Origin: JBOHER01 sp050701115
GTDB taxonomy: Bacteria > Actinomycetota > Actinomycetes > Mycobacteriales > Pseudonocardiaceae
Length of the DNA: 5,747 nucleotides
Assembly (NCBI GenBank): GCA_050701115.1
Contig: JBOHER010000171.1
Coordinates: 1-5,747, forward strand
Reading direction: 5' to 3'
The notes under the pieces: model-generated
Told to the model about the DNA's origin: nothing
The model's database searches: none
The model's input: only the letters and a program-made list of their open reading frames with translations
Program-made: the position numbers and the translations under genes
Shown: positions 1 to 4,641 of the stretch, piece by piece
Position numbering within the stretch: the stretch's first letter is position 1
Layout of the letters: every line of letters begins with the position of its first letter

Positions 1-71
1 GGTTGGGTGGTCATCGGGTCGGGCTCCTGACTGTCGGGCTGGCGGTGGTGGTCGTGCGCGGGCGTGGTCAT
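1..71 (-). CDS. N-terminus of the next gene in the transfer operon (partial)
   Basis: Only the first 23 codons plus two bases are present, and the gene continues past the left edge. It starts at an ATG that shares its A with the TGA of the DUF2637 gene (TGATG). A GAGG Shine-Dalgarno sits inside the last codons of that upstream gene. The visible start, MTTPAHDHHRQPDSQEPDPM, is hydrophilic and rich in His, Pro and Asp, with no signal peptide or motif. A second in-frame Met at residue 20 could also be the start. In pSAM2-like elements the gene after a DUF2637/SpdB-like gene is often the FtsK/SpoIIIE-type translocase (TraB/TraSA). That assignment rests on position only. The reading frame and start are well supported; the product is not identified. 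Confidence 0.6.
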   Translation of the reverse strand, partial: MTTPAHDHHRQPDSQEPDPMTTQ

Positions 72-82
72 CAGGCGGCCTC
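66..82 (-). promoter_or_regulatory. Coupling junction, copy 3 (SD within Glu-Ala-Ala-stop)
   Basis: On the minus strand the junction reads GAGGCCGCCTGATGACC. It encodes the final Glu-Ala-Ala-stop of the DUF2637 gene, supplies a GAGG ribosome-binding site 7 nt before the next ATG, and overlaps stop and start by one base. Near-identical 17-nt junctions occur at 2425-2441 and 2643-2659. Confidence 0.6.
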
Positions 83-892
83 CTGCTCGACCTCGGCGGC
101 GGAAACGGGCGTGGGGCGGGTGGTGTGTTCGTCGCGCAGCTGGCGGGCGCGGGCCGGGGAGCACCGCAGCGTGGTGCGGATCGACTCCGCGCTGCCCGGG
201 TCGACCTCGATCGAGTCGGAGGCGATCGCCTCGGCAAGTTCGGTCCGTAGCTGCCCGATCGATCGACGCGCGGCGGGCGAGGATCGAACCGGACCGCGCT
301 TGCGTGCCGCGCTTCGATCGGCGGCCCGATCGATCGAGGGTGTCGACACCGTGGGAGTCGATTCGATCGACGGCGCAGGATCGACCGATTCGGGGTCGAT
401 CCGTTTGGCCTCGATCGTGGCGGCTGCCTCGAGCCGGTCGGGAACTGCCAGCAGCGCTGCCAGGTGCACGGTGGCGGCCAGCGCGGCCGGGGGCACGGCG
501 GAGACCAGCACCACCACCCACCACGGCGTGGCCAGGGTGTAGGCGGCCATGGCGTGTTCCCCGGCGTTGCCCAGCACGCTCAGCCCGACCGACGCCAGCG
601 CCAGACCCCGGGCGTAGCGGCGGGCGCGCTCGCTGCTGTGCTGGGCCAACCACGCGCGGGTGGCCACCACGGCCTGCGCGTCGATGGCCAGCGGCAGCAG
701 CGCGGCCAGGGACGGGGTGAACCCGGCTCGCTGCGCGAGCTGCTGCAGCGAGGCGAACGACAGCACCGCAGCCGCCAGCGCCACCACGCCGATCCCGGCC
801 AGGGTCGGCCAATCCTGGGTGCGGGTAGTGGGGCTACTCATCGGCTCGTCTGCCAGCTCGGGATACCGGCCGCCCCAATCGCGGGCGCTCAT
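71..892 (-). CDS. DUF2637 (SpdB-like) membrane protein of a conjugative element
   Basis: This 273-aa protein has the layout of DUF2637 proteins in actinomycete mobile elements, where SpdB-type proteins are linked to intramycelial plasmid spread. Residues about 30-52, 60-82, 93-113 and 119-149 form four hydrophobic segments. The LSFASLQQLA and LLPLAIDAQ stretches fit the DUF2637 core. A Ser/Ile/Asp/Glu-rich linker (about 160-205) follows, then a cytoplasmic C-terminal domain (about 210-260) ending in the helix-turn-helix-like SAESIRTTLRCSPARARQL, which may bind DNA or a partner. I chose the ATG at 892 because it overlaps the upstream stop (ATGA). ATG at codon 18 is an alternative, giving 256 aa. 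The linker DNA is packed with GATC repeats (see findings). Family call is confident; the exact role in transfer is inferred. Confidence 0.88.
   Translation of the reverse strand: MSARDWGGRYPELADEPMSSPTTRTQDWPTLAGIGVVALAAAVLSFASLQQLAQRAGFTPSLAALLPLAIDAQAVVATRAWLAQHSSERARRYARGLALASVGLSVLGNAGEHAMAAYTLATPWWVVVLVSAVPPAALAATVHLAALLAVPDRLEAAATIEAKRIDPESVDPAPSIESTPTVSTPSIDRAADRSAARKRGPVRSSPAARRSIGQLRTELAEAIASDSIEVDPGSAESIRTTLRCSPARARQLRDEHTTRPTPVSAAEVEQEAA
179..416. repeat. Cluster of GATC/CGATCGA repeats inside the DUF2637 gene
   Basis: Thirteen GATC tetramers occur in about 240 bp (starting at 179, 209, 224, 257, 261, 282, 316, 328, 332, 365, 379, 398 and 413), where about one is expected by chance. 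CGATCGATCGA occurs twice, 71 bp apart (256-266 and 327-337). GGCGATCGCC at 221-230 is a perfect palindrome. Many units encode Ser-Ile-Asp/Glu in the same frame of the overlying gene (TCG ATC GAN), so the cluster could be driven by protein or by DNA. Confidence 0.7.
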
Positions 893-1110
893 CCGAACGA
901 CCCCGAGACACCGGCGATCACGGCGTTGAGCGCGTCGTTTCCGGCGGCGGCGAAAATCTGCACGGTGTCGACGATCATCGGCCCGGCCACGGTGGGCAGC
1001 AGCAGCAGGCCGAGCGCGATCCCCCCGGCGAGCTGGGTGAAGTCCATCTTGCGGCGGAAGATGACGATCAGGGCGATGATGGCCAGGACCATCATGTTGT
1101 AGGTGACCAT
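889..1110 (-). CDS. Small hydrophobic membrane protein, 73 aa
   Basis: The protein is 73 aa with two hydrophobic segments: about residues 5-18 (NMMVLAIIALIVIF) and 27-48 (LAGGIALGLLLLPTVAGPMIV). They are separated by a basic RRK loop, and a third, weaker Ala-rich stretch closes the C-terminus. A hairpin membrane protein is likely. The ATG at 1110 has an excellent GGAGG ribosome-binding site nine bases upstream (complement of 1119-1123). The reading frame stays open to 1494, but that extension would run through the 177-aa gene in another frame and has poor composition. The stop overlaps the DUF2637 start as ATGA, so the two membrane proteins are probably made together and may act in one complex. 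No named family recognised; a small Spd-like spread protein is a guess. Confidence 0.82.
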   Translation of the reverse strand: MVTYNMMVLAIIALIVIFRRKMDFTQLAGGIALGLLLLPTVAGPMIVDTVQIFAAAGNDALNAVIAGVSGSFG

Positions 1111-1118
1111 TGAAGGGT

Positions 1119-1123
1119 CCTCC
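1119..1123 (-). promoter_or_regulatory. Ribosome-binding site fixing the 73-aa start
   Basis: GGAGG on the minus strand lies eight bases before the ATG at 1110 and a few bases after the TAA of the 18-aa micro-ORF. It is among the strongest Shine-Dalgarno sites in the operon and rules out the much longer upstream extension of this frame. Confidence 0.75.
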
Positions 1124-1127
1124 AGGG

Positions 1128-1184
1128 TTAGGCCGCGCCAGCGGCCGCAGTAGGTATGTCGGTGGTCGGGTCGGTGACGCTCAT
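1128..1184 (-). CDS. Putative 18-aa micro-ORF linking two operon genes
   Basis: The ORF reads MSVTDPTTDIPTAAAGAA and stops at TAA. Its ATG overlaps the TGA of the 177-aa gene (ATGA), the same junction used elsewhere in this operon, and its stop falls just before the GGAGG of the 73-aa gene. It therefore bridges an otherwise 70-bp untranslated gap and could keep ribosomes on the message. There is no strong Shine-Dalgarno of its own, so expression would depend on coupling. The peptide has no recognisable domain. It may be a coupling leader, a real microprotein, or a chance ORF; its placement is the only support. Confidence 0.35.
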   Translation of the reverse strand: MSVTDPTTDIPTAAAGAA

Positions 1185-1714
1185 CGCCCAGCCCCGGCCA
1201 GGCCGGGCCAGGTGGTGTCGAAGGTGACTCGCTCCGGTTCGGTGGCCTGCCCGGCCTCCTGCAGCACCCGGCCACCGACGGTGACGACCCGCACCCCGGG
1301 CGGGAACTCGCGCGGCCGGTCGTAGCTGACCGCGCCCTCATCCATCCCGGAGGCCCGCAGCACGGCCATCGCCACGGCCGCCGCGTGCGCGCCACCCAGC
1401 CCGACCACGGCGGTGCGTAGGTCGAGGTCGTAGCCGCCCGCCAGCGCCAGGGCGATGGACAGGATCGCGGCCTCGCTGCTGGAGGCCGCGACACCGTGGG
1501 CGACCTCGTGGGCCACGGCGTCCCAGTCGATGGCGGCCAGTACCGGGTGCGGCCCCGACCGGGCGGTGTCGACGGTCAGGTGCCGGGTGACCTCCGGGCG
1601 CAGCAGCCACGTGCCGTGCCACGCCAGCAGGTCGATCGCGGCGCGCTCGGCGGGATACCGGGTGGCGGCGTGCAGCGCGGCGGCCAGATCCGGGATGGAG
1701 AGTCGTCGGCTCAT
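1181..1714 (-). CDS. Unrecognised 177-aa operon protein
   Basis: The protein begins MSRRLSIPDLAAAL. Its ATG at 1714 overlaps the stop of the 58-aa gene (ATGA), with a GGGGG-like ribosome-binding site just upstream. The frame stays open to 1825, but that extension overlaps the 58-aa gene and was not used. An Ala-rich helical body (about residues 5-120) includes WDAVAHEVAHGVAASSSEAA and LALAGGYDLDLRTAVVGLGGAHAAAVAM. The C-terminal part (about 130-177) looks beta-rich and ends with the segment FDTTWPGLAGAGR. There is no signal peptide or convincing membrane span. The HEVAH string resembles half of an HExxH site, but the surrounding residues do not support a metalloprotease. I do not recognise the family; it is probably an accessory transfer or spread protein judging only by its place among the Spd-like genes. 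Confidence 0.8.
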   Translation of the reverse strand: MSRRLSIPDLAAALHAATRYPAERAAIDLLAWHGTWLLRPEVTRHLTVDTARSGPHPVLAAIDWDAVAHEVAHGVAASSSEAAILSIALALAGGYDLDLRTAVVGLGGAHAAAVAMAVLRASGMDEGAVSYDRPREFPPGVRVVTVGGRVLQEAGQATEPERVTFDTTWPGLAGAGR

Positions 1715-1887
1715 CGCTGCCCCCAAGTGAACAGCACCAGCAGCGCGGCAAACACCAGCCACTGCCAGCGCTCCACAGCGGTGGCGATGGTCCACAGCGC
1801 GGCGTCGTGCCGGTCCAGCCAGCACCGGGCCGCCGACGCGGCCCCCGACGCGGCGCGGGGCTGGGGATCGGCGGGAGTGACTACCAT
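1711..1887 (-). CDS. Single-pass small membrane protein, 58 aa
   Basis: This short gene begins at an ATG at 1887 preceded by a near-perfect AAGGAGG (complement of 1894-1900). The protein starts MVVTPADPQPRAASGAASAA, a Pro/Ala-rich cytoplasmic-type segment. An amphipathic stretch with CWLDRHDAALW follows, then one membrane span near the C-terminus (about residues 42-55, WQWLVFAALLVLFTW), ending GQR. It overlaps the 177-aa gene by ATGA. The lack of an N-terminal signal and the far C-terminal span suggest a tail-anchored protein. No family recognised; a small Spd-like spread accessory is plausible from context. Confidence in the gene rests on the ribosome-binding site, in-frame length and overlap. 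Confidence 0.78.
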   Translation of the reverse strand: MVVTPADPQPRAASGAASAARCWLDRHDAALWTIATAVERWQWLVFAALLVLFTWGQR

Positions 1888-1988
1888 GGGGTTCCTCCTT
1901 GAGTCCTCAGGTGATGGGCGGGGAGACTCGACCCGGCGGGTACGTGCTTGGCGGTGCGGGCCGCCGGGTCGGGGCGCGCGGGCCTCAC
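1881..1988 (-). CDS. Doubtful 35-aa ORF filling the gap between two operon genes
   Basis: A GTG at 1988 overlaps the TGA of the 42-aa zinc-ribbon gene (GTGA). The frame runs 35 codons to a TAG that overlaps the start of the 58-aa gene by seven bases. The product would be a Pro/Arg/His-rich peptide beginning MRPARPDPAARTAKHV. The overlaps at both ends match the rest of the operon. However, the frame is also open far upstream without good composition, the peptide has no motif, and its last codons coincide with the AAGGAGG of the next gene. It could equally be a 100-bp untranslated spacer. No other feature is visible in this stretch. Confidence 0.28.
   Translation of the reverse strand: MRPARPDPAARTAKHVPAGSSLPAHHLRTQGGTPW
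1894..1900 (-). promoter_or_regulatory. Strong ribosome-binding site of the 58-aa gene
   Basis: AAGGAGG on the minus strand lies six bases before the ATG at 1887. It is close to the full anti-Shine-Dalgarno complement and is the main evidence that this short frame is translated. Confidence 0.75.
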
Positions 1989-2113
1989 GCTGGCCTGCGC
2001 TGGGTGACGGTTTCGGTCCAGCGGTGGCGGCAGTCGGCGCACCGCTTGTGGATGCGGCGGCCCTTGAGCCGCGCGGTGAACGCCCAATGCCTGCACGTGG
2101 TCTGGGTTCTCAT
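1985..2113 (-). CDS. 42-aa zinc-ribbon-like microprotein
   Basis: The product begins MRTQTTCRHWAFTARLKGRR and carries a Cys7-x2-His9 pair (CRHW) and a second knuckle, Cys-x2-Cys-x2-His (CADCRHRW), about 15 residues later. Basic residues lie between them. This spacing fits a minimal zinc ribbon that could bind nucleic acid or a partner protein, and the frame is too short to be found by length alone. The ATG at 2113 has an AGAGGA ribosome-binding site about six bases upstream. Forty-two bases separate it from the preceding zinc-finger gene, the largest clear gap early in the operon. Zinc coordination is inferred from the residues; no family name can be given. Confidence 0.72.
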   Translation of the reverse strand: MRTQTTCRHWAFTARLKGRRIHKRCADCRHRWTETVTQRRPA

Positions 2114-2155
2114 TCCGGTGTCCTCTCGGCCGATCGCTGCTCTGACGGGGCGGCG

Positions 2156-2299
2156 CTACCACTCGCGGGCGACTCGCCGCGAGCAGCGCGGCGAACAAAC
2201 GTTGGAGCGCTTGTTGACGCGCTTTCCGCAGCCCAGGCAGCGGCCCGGGCCGCCGAACATGCCGTGATGCCGTACGCGCCGGTTCTTGTTGCCAAACAC
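2156..2299 (-). CDS. 47-aa Cys4 zinc-finger microprotein
   Basis: The start GTG at 2299 has a GGAGG eight bases upstream (complement of 2308-2312), lying within the end of the preceding gene. The protein is strongly basic, starting VFGNKNRRVRHHG (Met at the initiator). Four cysteines are arranged Cys21-x2-Cys24-x10-Cys35-x3-Cys39 (CLGCGKRVNKRSNVCSPRC), a compact treble-clef or finger pattern, followed by a basic tail ending RRVAREW. An upstream GTG at 2308 would add three residues but leaves no ribosome-binding site. Such a small basic Cys4 protein could bind DNA or RNA. It sits in tandem with another zinc-ribbon microprotein, suggesting a paired function. Function is inferred from residues only. 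Confidence 0.75.
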   Translation of the reverse strand: MFGNKNRRVRHHGMFGGPGRCLGCGKRVNKRSNVCSPRCSRRVAREW

Positions 2300-2304
2300 G
2301 GGGT

Positions 2305-2430
2305 TCACCTCCCCTCAGAGCCGGAGCCGTAGTTGCGCACCACACGGGTGCGTTTGGTTGCCGGGTCGTCGACCGGGTGCGGGTAGCGGAAGGCCACCCG
2401 CCAATCCCTGCTCTGCCTGCGCTTGGTCAT
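2305..2430 (-). CDS. 41-aa basic peptide gene
   Basis: The peptide begins MTKRRQSRDWRVAFRYPHPV and ends VVRNYGSGSEGR. It is highly basic with aromatic residues, no cysteines and no membrane segment. Its ATG shares a base with the TGA of the 72-aa gene (TGATG), and GAGG lies seven bases upstream inside that gene's last codons. The gene ends five bases before the GTG of the Cys4 zinc-finger gene and carries that gene's ribosome-binding site. It is clearly placed in the coupled operon. I do not recognise the family, and a nucleic-acid-binding role is only suggested by charge. Confidence 0.68.
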   Translation of the reverse strand: MTKRRQSRDWRVAFRYPHPVDDPATKRTRVVRNYGSGSEGR

Positions 2431-2441
2431 CACGCGGCCTC
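2425..2441 (-). promoter_or_regulatory. Coupling junction, copy 2
   Basis: The minus strand reads GAGGCCGCGTGATGACC. It ends the 72-aa gene with Glu-Ala-Ala-stop, provides GAGG at seven bases from the ATG, and starts the 41-aa gene on the overlapping TGATG. Confidence 0.6.
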
Positions 2442-2648
2442 GCGCTCGGCGAGGAAGGCCAGGGCGCGCCCGTGGGCCGCAGCGGCGAGCCGACGCTCCG
2501 ACTCGGCCTCCGCGCCGTGCGACTCGGCGGCCAGGTGTTCATGCACCACCGCCAGCCGGTCAAACCACGCGGCCAGCTCACACCGGTCGGCCCCACAGCC
2601 GGGCCGGGCCAGGCACAAGCTCGTCAGCTCCGACAGGGCGGAAGTCAT
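2430..2648 (-). CDS. 72-aa Cys-containing helical protein
   Basis: Starting at the ATG at 2648 (TGATG overlap with the 105-aa gene), the protein reads MTSALSELTSLCLARPGCG and continues ADRCELAAWFDRLAVVHEHL. Three cysteines (12, 18 and 23 by this start) fall in the first helix region. The remainder is a charged, Ala/Glu/Arg-rich helix that may be a coiled coil, ending AFLAEREAA. A GTG one codon earlier is an alternative start. Spacing of the cysteines does not make a classic finger, so metal binding is uncertain. The gene ends in the shared Glu-Ala-Ala-TGATG junction. Family not recognised. Confidence 0.74.
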   Translation of the reverse strand: MTSALSELTSLCLARPGCGADRCELAAWFDRLAVVHEHLAAESHGAEAESERRLAAAAHGRALAFLAEREAA

Positions 2649-2659
2649 CACGCTGCCTC
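2643..2659 (-). promoter_or_regulatory. Coupling junction, copy 1
   Basis: The minus strand reads GAGGCAGCGTGATGACT. It closes the 105-aa gene with Glu-Ala-Ala-stop and opens the 72-aa gene at TGATG, with GAGG at seven bases from the ATG. Confidence 0.6.
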
Positions 2660-2965
2660 ACCCTCGAACCAGTCACCGACCACATCGGCCGCCGGCAGAC
2701 GAGTCGGCAGCGACCGCGGCACCTCGCGGTCCGCCCGGCGGCGGACACGGCGAGCCCGAACCTGGTCATGCCCACTGGCCGCGACCCGGACGGCCTCGGC
2801 CCGCGCCTCGGCCGCCAACTCGCGGTCAACCGACTCGATCAGCGCGTCAACCTCGGCGCGTTCCTGTGACATCTCTTCCTCCTGGTGAACCGCGGAAACG
2901 TCGTCATCGAGCAGCGCCGCGAGTGCGTCGGCGGCCTGACGGTTGGTCTTCCTGATAGGGCTCAT
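2648..2965 (-). CDS. First gene of the transfer operon, 105-aa charged protein
   Basis: The protein begins MSPIRKTNRQAADALAALLD. A long acidic and basic helical region (about residues 20-65, including HQEEEMSQERAEVDALIESVDRELAA in two parts) follows, then an Arg-rich block (VRARRVRRRADREVPR) and an acidic end, DWFEGEAA. It looks like a soluble coiled-coil protein with a basic nucleic-acid- or partner-binding patch. I chose the ATG at 2965 because AAGGGAG lies just upstream. The in-frame ATG at 2983 has no ribosome-binding site and lies inside the operator repeats. It is probably the promoter-proximal gene under control of the divergent GntR regulator. Family not recognised. Confidence 0.74.
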   Translation of the reverse strand: MSPIRKTNRQAADALAALLDDDVSAVHQEEEMSQERAEVDALIESVDRELAAEARAEAVRVAASGHDQVRARRVRRRADREVPRSLPTRLPAADVVGDWFEGEAA

Positions 2966-2982
2966 GCAGCTCCCTTGTTCCA

Positions 2983-3008
2983 TACTGCACTACTGCTGTA
3001 CTGCGGTA
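2983..3008. promoter_or_regulatory. Three tandem TACTGCNNTA operators upstream of the transfer operon
   Basis: TACTGCACTA (2983-2992), TACTGCTGTA (2991-3000) and TACTGCGGTA (2999-3008) follow each other with an 8-bp period, each sharing its terminal TA with the next. Two of the three have TAC...GTA dyad symmetry. They lie 18-43 bp upstream of the 105-aa gene's ATG, where a bound repressor would block transcription. A GntR gene lies next door, so these are its likely sites. A partial reverse-strand copy (TACTGT) sits at 3019-3024. Confidence 0.72.
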
Positions 3009-3055
3009 GTGATGTGGGACAGTAGCGCACGATCGCACCGGCCGCAACACCTCAG

Positions 3056-3065
3056 TACTGCGGTA
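3056..3065. promoter_or_regulatory. Fourth TACTGCNNTA operator at the gntR promoter
   Basis: TACTGCGGTA is identical to the copy at 2999-3008 and ends two bases before the putative -10 box of the regulator. Binding there would give autorepression. Confidence 0.68.
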
Positions 3066-3067
3066 CG

Positions 3068-3073
3068 TAAGAT
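3068..3073 (+). promoter_or_regulatory. Putative -10 box giving a leaderless gntR mRNA
   Basis: TAAGAT is followed by six bases and then the ATG at 3080, so transcription starting seven bases after the box would begin at the A of ATG. The only Shine-Dalgarno-like string (GGAG, 3074-3077) is just two bases from the ATG, too close for normal use. No clear -35 box is visible. Confidence 0.5.
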
Positions 3074-3079
3074 GGAGTA

Positions 3080-3850
3080 ATGAGCATCAACCCAGCGGAC
3101 TCCCGCACTCCTGCCGAGCAGATCGCGGACCACCTCAGACACGCCATTCGGTCGGGCGACTTGGCACCCGGCGACAAGCTGCCCTCGGAACGCCAACTTG
3201 CGACGCGCTACGGCGTGAGTACGACAACAGCGGCGCGGGCGATCGAGCGGCTACGAGATGAGGGCCTGGTTGCGAGCAAAGCTGGGGCAGGCCGCTTCGT
3301 CCGACGACAGCGAAAGCTCGTGCGGGTTGGCTCGGACCGGTACGCCCGGTGGCGTCGCGCTGCGGGTAAGGCCCCGTTCCAGGCCGAGATGGAGGAGGCT
3401 GGAATCAAGTGGCGGCAGGAAATTCTTGAACTTGCGGAGGTGCCCGCCGACGAGTTAGTTGCTCACTGGCTGTCAGTTGAGACGGGTACCTCGGTGTGGG
3501 TACGGAGGCGTCGGACGTGGGCAGAAGATGAGCCGACGCAGCTCGCAGACAGCTACTACCCGCTCGAGGTCGTAAAGGGGACGGCTATTCAGCAGGAGGA
3601 CACTGGGCCGGGTGGTGGCCATGCCCGACTAGAAGAGCGCGGGTATCGCATCGCACGATTCCGCGAAGAAATTCGTATACGTATGCCGTCAAATGAAGAG
3701 CTAGTGGCCCTGCAAATGAGCGGGGGAACCCCTGTCGCTGAATTGCACCGCATCACCTATACGGGCAAGGGGGAAGTTGTTGAGTTCTTCCGGTCCGTAA
3801 TGGCGGGTGACCGCCACGTGTTCGGTTACGAATTTGAGGCACCCGAATGA
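3080..3850 (+). CDS. GntR-family (HutC subfamily) transcriptional repressor, KorSA-like
   Basis: This 256-aa protein has an N-terminal GntR winged helix-turn-helix (about residues 8-75) with IRSGDLAPGDKLPSERQLA, the recognition helix GVSTTTAARAIERLRDEGLV and a wing ending GAGRFV. A UTRA ligand-binding domain (about 95-250) is marked by DSYYP, LEERGYRIARFREEIRIRMP, HRITYTGKGEVVEFF and DRHVFGYEFE. The length is normal for HutC-type regulators. In pSAM2 the GntR protein KorSA represses transfer functions and itself; the divergent position and the four TACTGCNNTA sites support the same role here. The ligand is unknown. It overlaps the phosphatase gene by ATGA, so the two are co-expressed. Base composition is less GC-rich than in the left operon. 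Confidence 0.93.
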   Translation: MSINPADSRTPAEQIADHLRHAIRSGDLAPGDKLPSERQLATRYGVSTTTAARAIERLRDEGLVASKAGAGRFVRRQRKLVRVGSDRYARWRRAAGKAPFQAEMEEAGIKWRQEILELAEVPADELVAHWLSVETGTSVWVRRRRTWAEDEPTQLADSYYPLEVVKGTAIQQEDTGPGGGHARLEERGYRIARFREEIRIRMPSNEELVALQMSGGTPVAELHRITYTGKGEVVEFFRSVMAGDRHVFGYEFEAPE

Positions 3851-4614
3851 GCATGAGCCTGACATGCGCAACGGACGCTACCCCTGGTCAACCTAACGAG
3901 GATTACCTGATCGCGGGGCCGGAGTGGGTCGCGGTATTGGATGGTGCTACGGCACCGGCGGGGGTTGATAGTGGCTGCATTCATGACGTTCCATGGCTCG
4001 TCCGCCACTTATCAGCCGCTATGGCAACGGGCCTTATTGCGTCAGAAACACTGCTCGTTGACGTGGTATCGGACGCTATTGACGCGGTGTGCAACGCGCA
4101 TGCCGGTACGTGCGACCTTGGGAATCCCGCTAGTCCGTCCTCAACGGTTGCGATTCTGCGCGTACGAGGTGACGATCTCGACTACCTGACACTCGCGGAC
4201 AGCCCCATCGTGCTCGACACGGGCAGCGGCGTTGTAGCGATCACTGACGACCGCACGTCACACCTTCCCAGTTACACAGTCGAATCGGTACGGGAATTGA
4301 GGAATCAGCCAGGGGGGTTCTGGGTAGCAAGCACCAACAGTGAGGCTGCATATGCGGCAGTGCATGGGAGTGTGCGGGCAAAAGACGTGCGTAGGGCTGC
4401 CGTGTTAAGCGATGGCGGCGCTCGCTATGTCGAGCGGTTTGGGTTATCCGATTGGGCTGGTCTGCTCGATCTTCTGGAAAGCAGGGGCCCGGTTGAACTC
4501 ATCCGGCGGGTACGTCAGGCAGAACGGGTCGAAAGCGAAGACGAACGACGGCGGGAGCGACGACGCGGGAAGCGACACGATGACGCAACTGTCGCCTTTG
4601 TCACGTTTCATTGA
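3847..4614 (+). CDS. PP2C (PPM)-type Ser/Thr phosphatase-like protein
   Basis: The 255-aa protein carries the metal-site landmarks of PPM phosphatases in order: Asn17-Glu-Asp19 (PNEDYLIAG), Asp32-Gly (AVLDGAT), a Ser/Thr-Val core (SSTVAILRV) followed by LTLADSP (Asp118), Ser188-Asp189-Gly (VLSDGGARY), and the C-terminal HDDATVAFVTF (Asp245/246), equivalent to the usual DNxT. The key aspartates are therefore present and it may be an active Mn/Mg-dependent phosphatase, though family members with this DGAT form are poorly characterised. It is soluble, with no membrane span, and has a very basic acidic-mixed helix (about 223-243) before the last motif. GAGG lies seven bases before the ATG, which overlaps the gntR stop. 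The co-operonic position suggests signalling that affects the regulator or transfer. Its target is unknown. Confidence 0.82.
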   Translation: MSMSLTCATDATPGQPNEDYLIAGPEWVAVLDGATAPAGVDSGCIHDVPWLVRHLSAAMATGLIASETLLVDVVSDAIDAVCNAHAGTCDLGNPASPSSTVAILRVRGDDLDYLTLADSPIVLDTGSGVVAITDDRTSHLPSYTVESVRELRNQPGGFWVASTNSEAAYAAVHGSVRAKDVRRAAVLSDGGARYVERFGLSDWAGLLDLLESRGPVELIRRVRQAERVESEDERRRERRRGKRHDDATVAFVTFH

Positions 4615-4641
4615 GACCGCAGAGAATTTGGCGGCCTGAGA

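Noticed and set aside
64..720. Long plus-strand ORFs opposite the DUF2637 gene
   Set aside because: They are Arg/Pro-rich antisense translations typical of very GC-rich DNA and lack domains, while the minus-strand frame has a clear family match.
889..1494. 201-aa version of the 73-aa protein
   Set aside because: The N-terminal extension overlaps the 177-aa gene in another frame and looks non-coding; GGAGG before the ATG at 1110 marks the real start.
1181..1714. HEVAH string as a metalloprotease motif
   Set aside because: The spacing does not give HExxH, no third ligand is evident and the rest of the protein does not resemble a peptidase.
1181..1825. 214-aa version of the 177-aa protein
   Set aside because: The extra N-terminus overlaps the 58-aa gene, which has its own strong ribosome-binding site; the ATGA overlap at 1714 fits the operon pattern.
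1496..2332. 278-aa plus-strand ORF
   Set aside because: It crosses several well-placed minus-strand genes, has low-complexity composition and no ribosome-binding site.
1881..2345. 154-aa minus-strand ORF
   Set aside because: It runs out of frame through both zinc-motif genes and is Pro/Arg/His-rich. Only its last 35 codons, starting at a GTGA overlap, were kept as a doubtful ORF.
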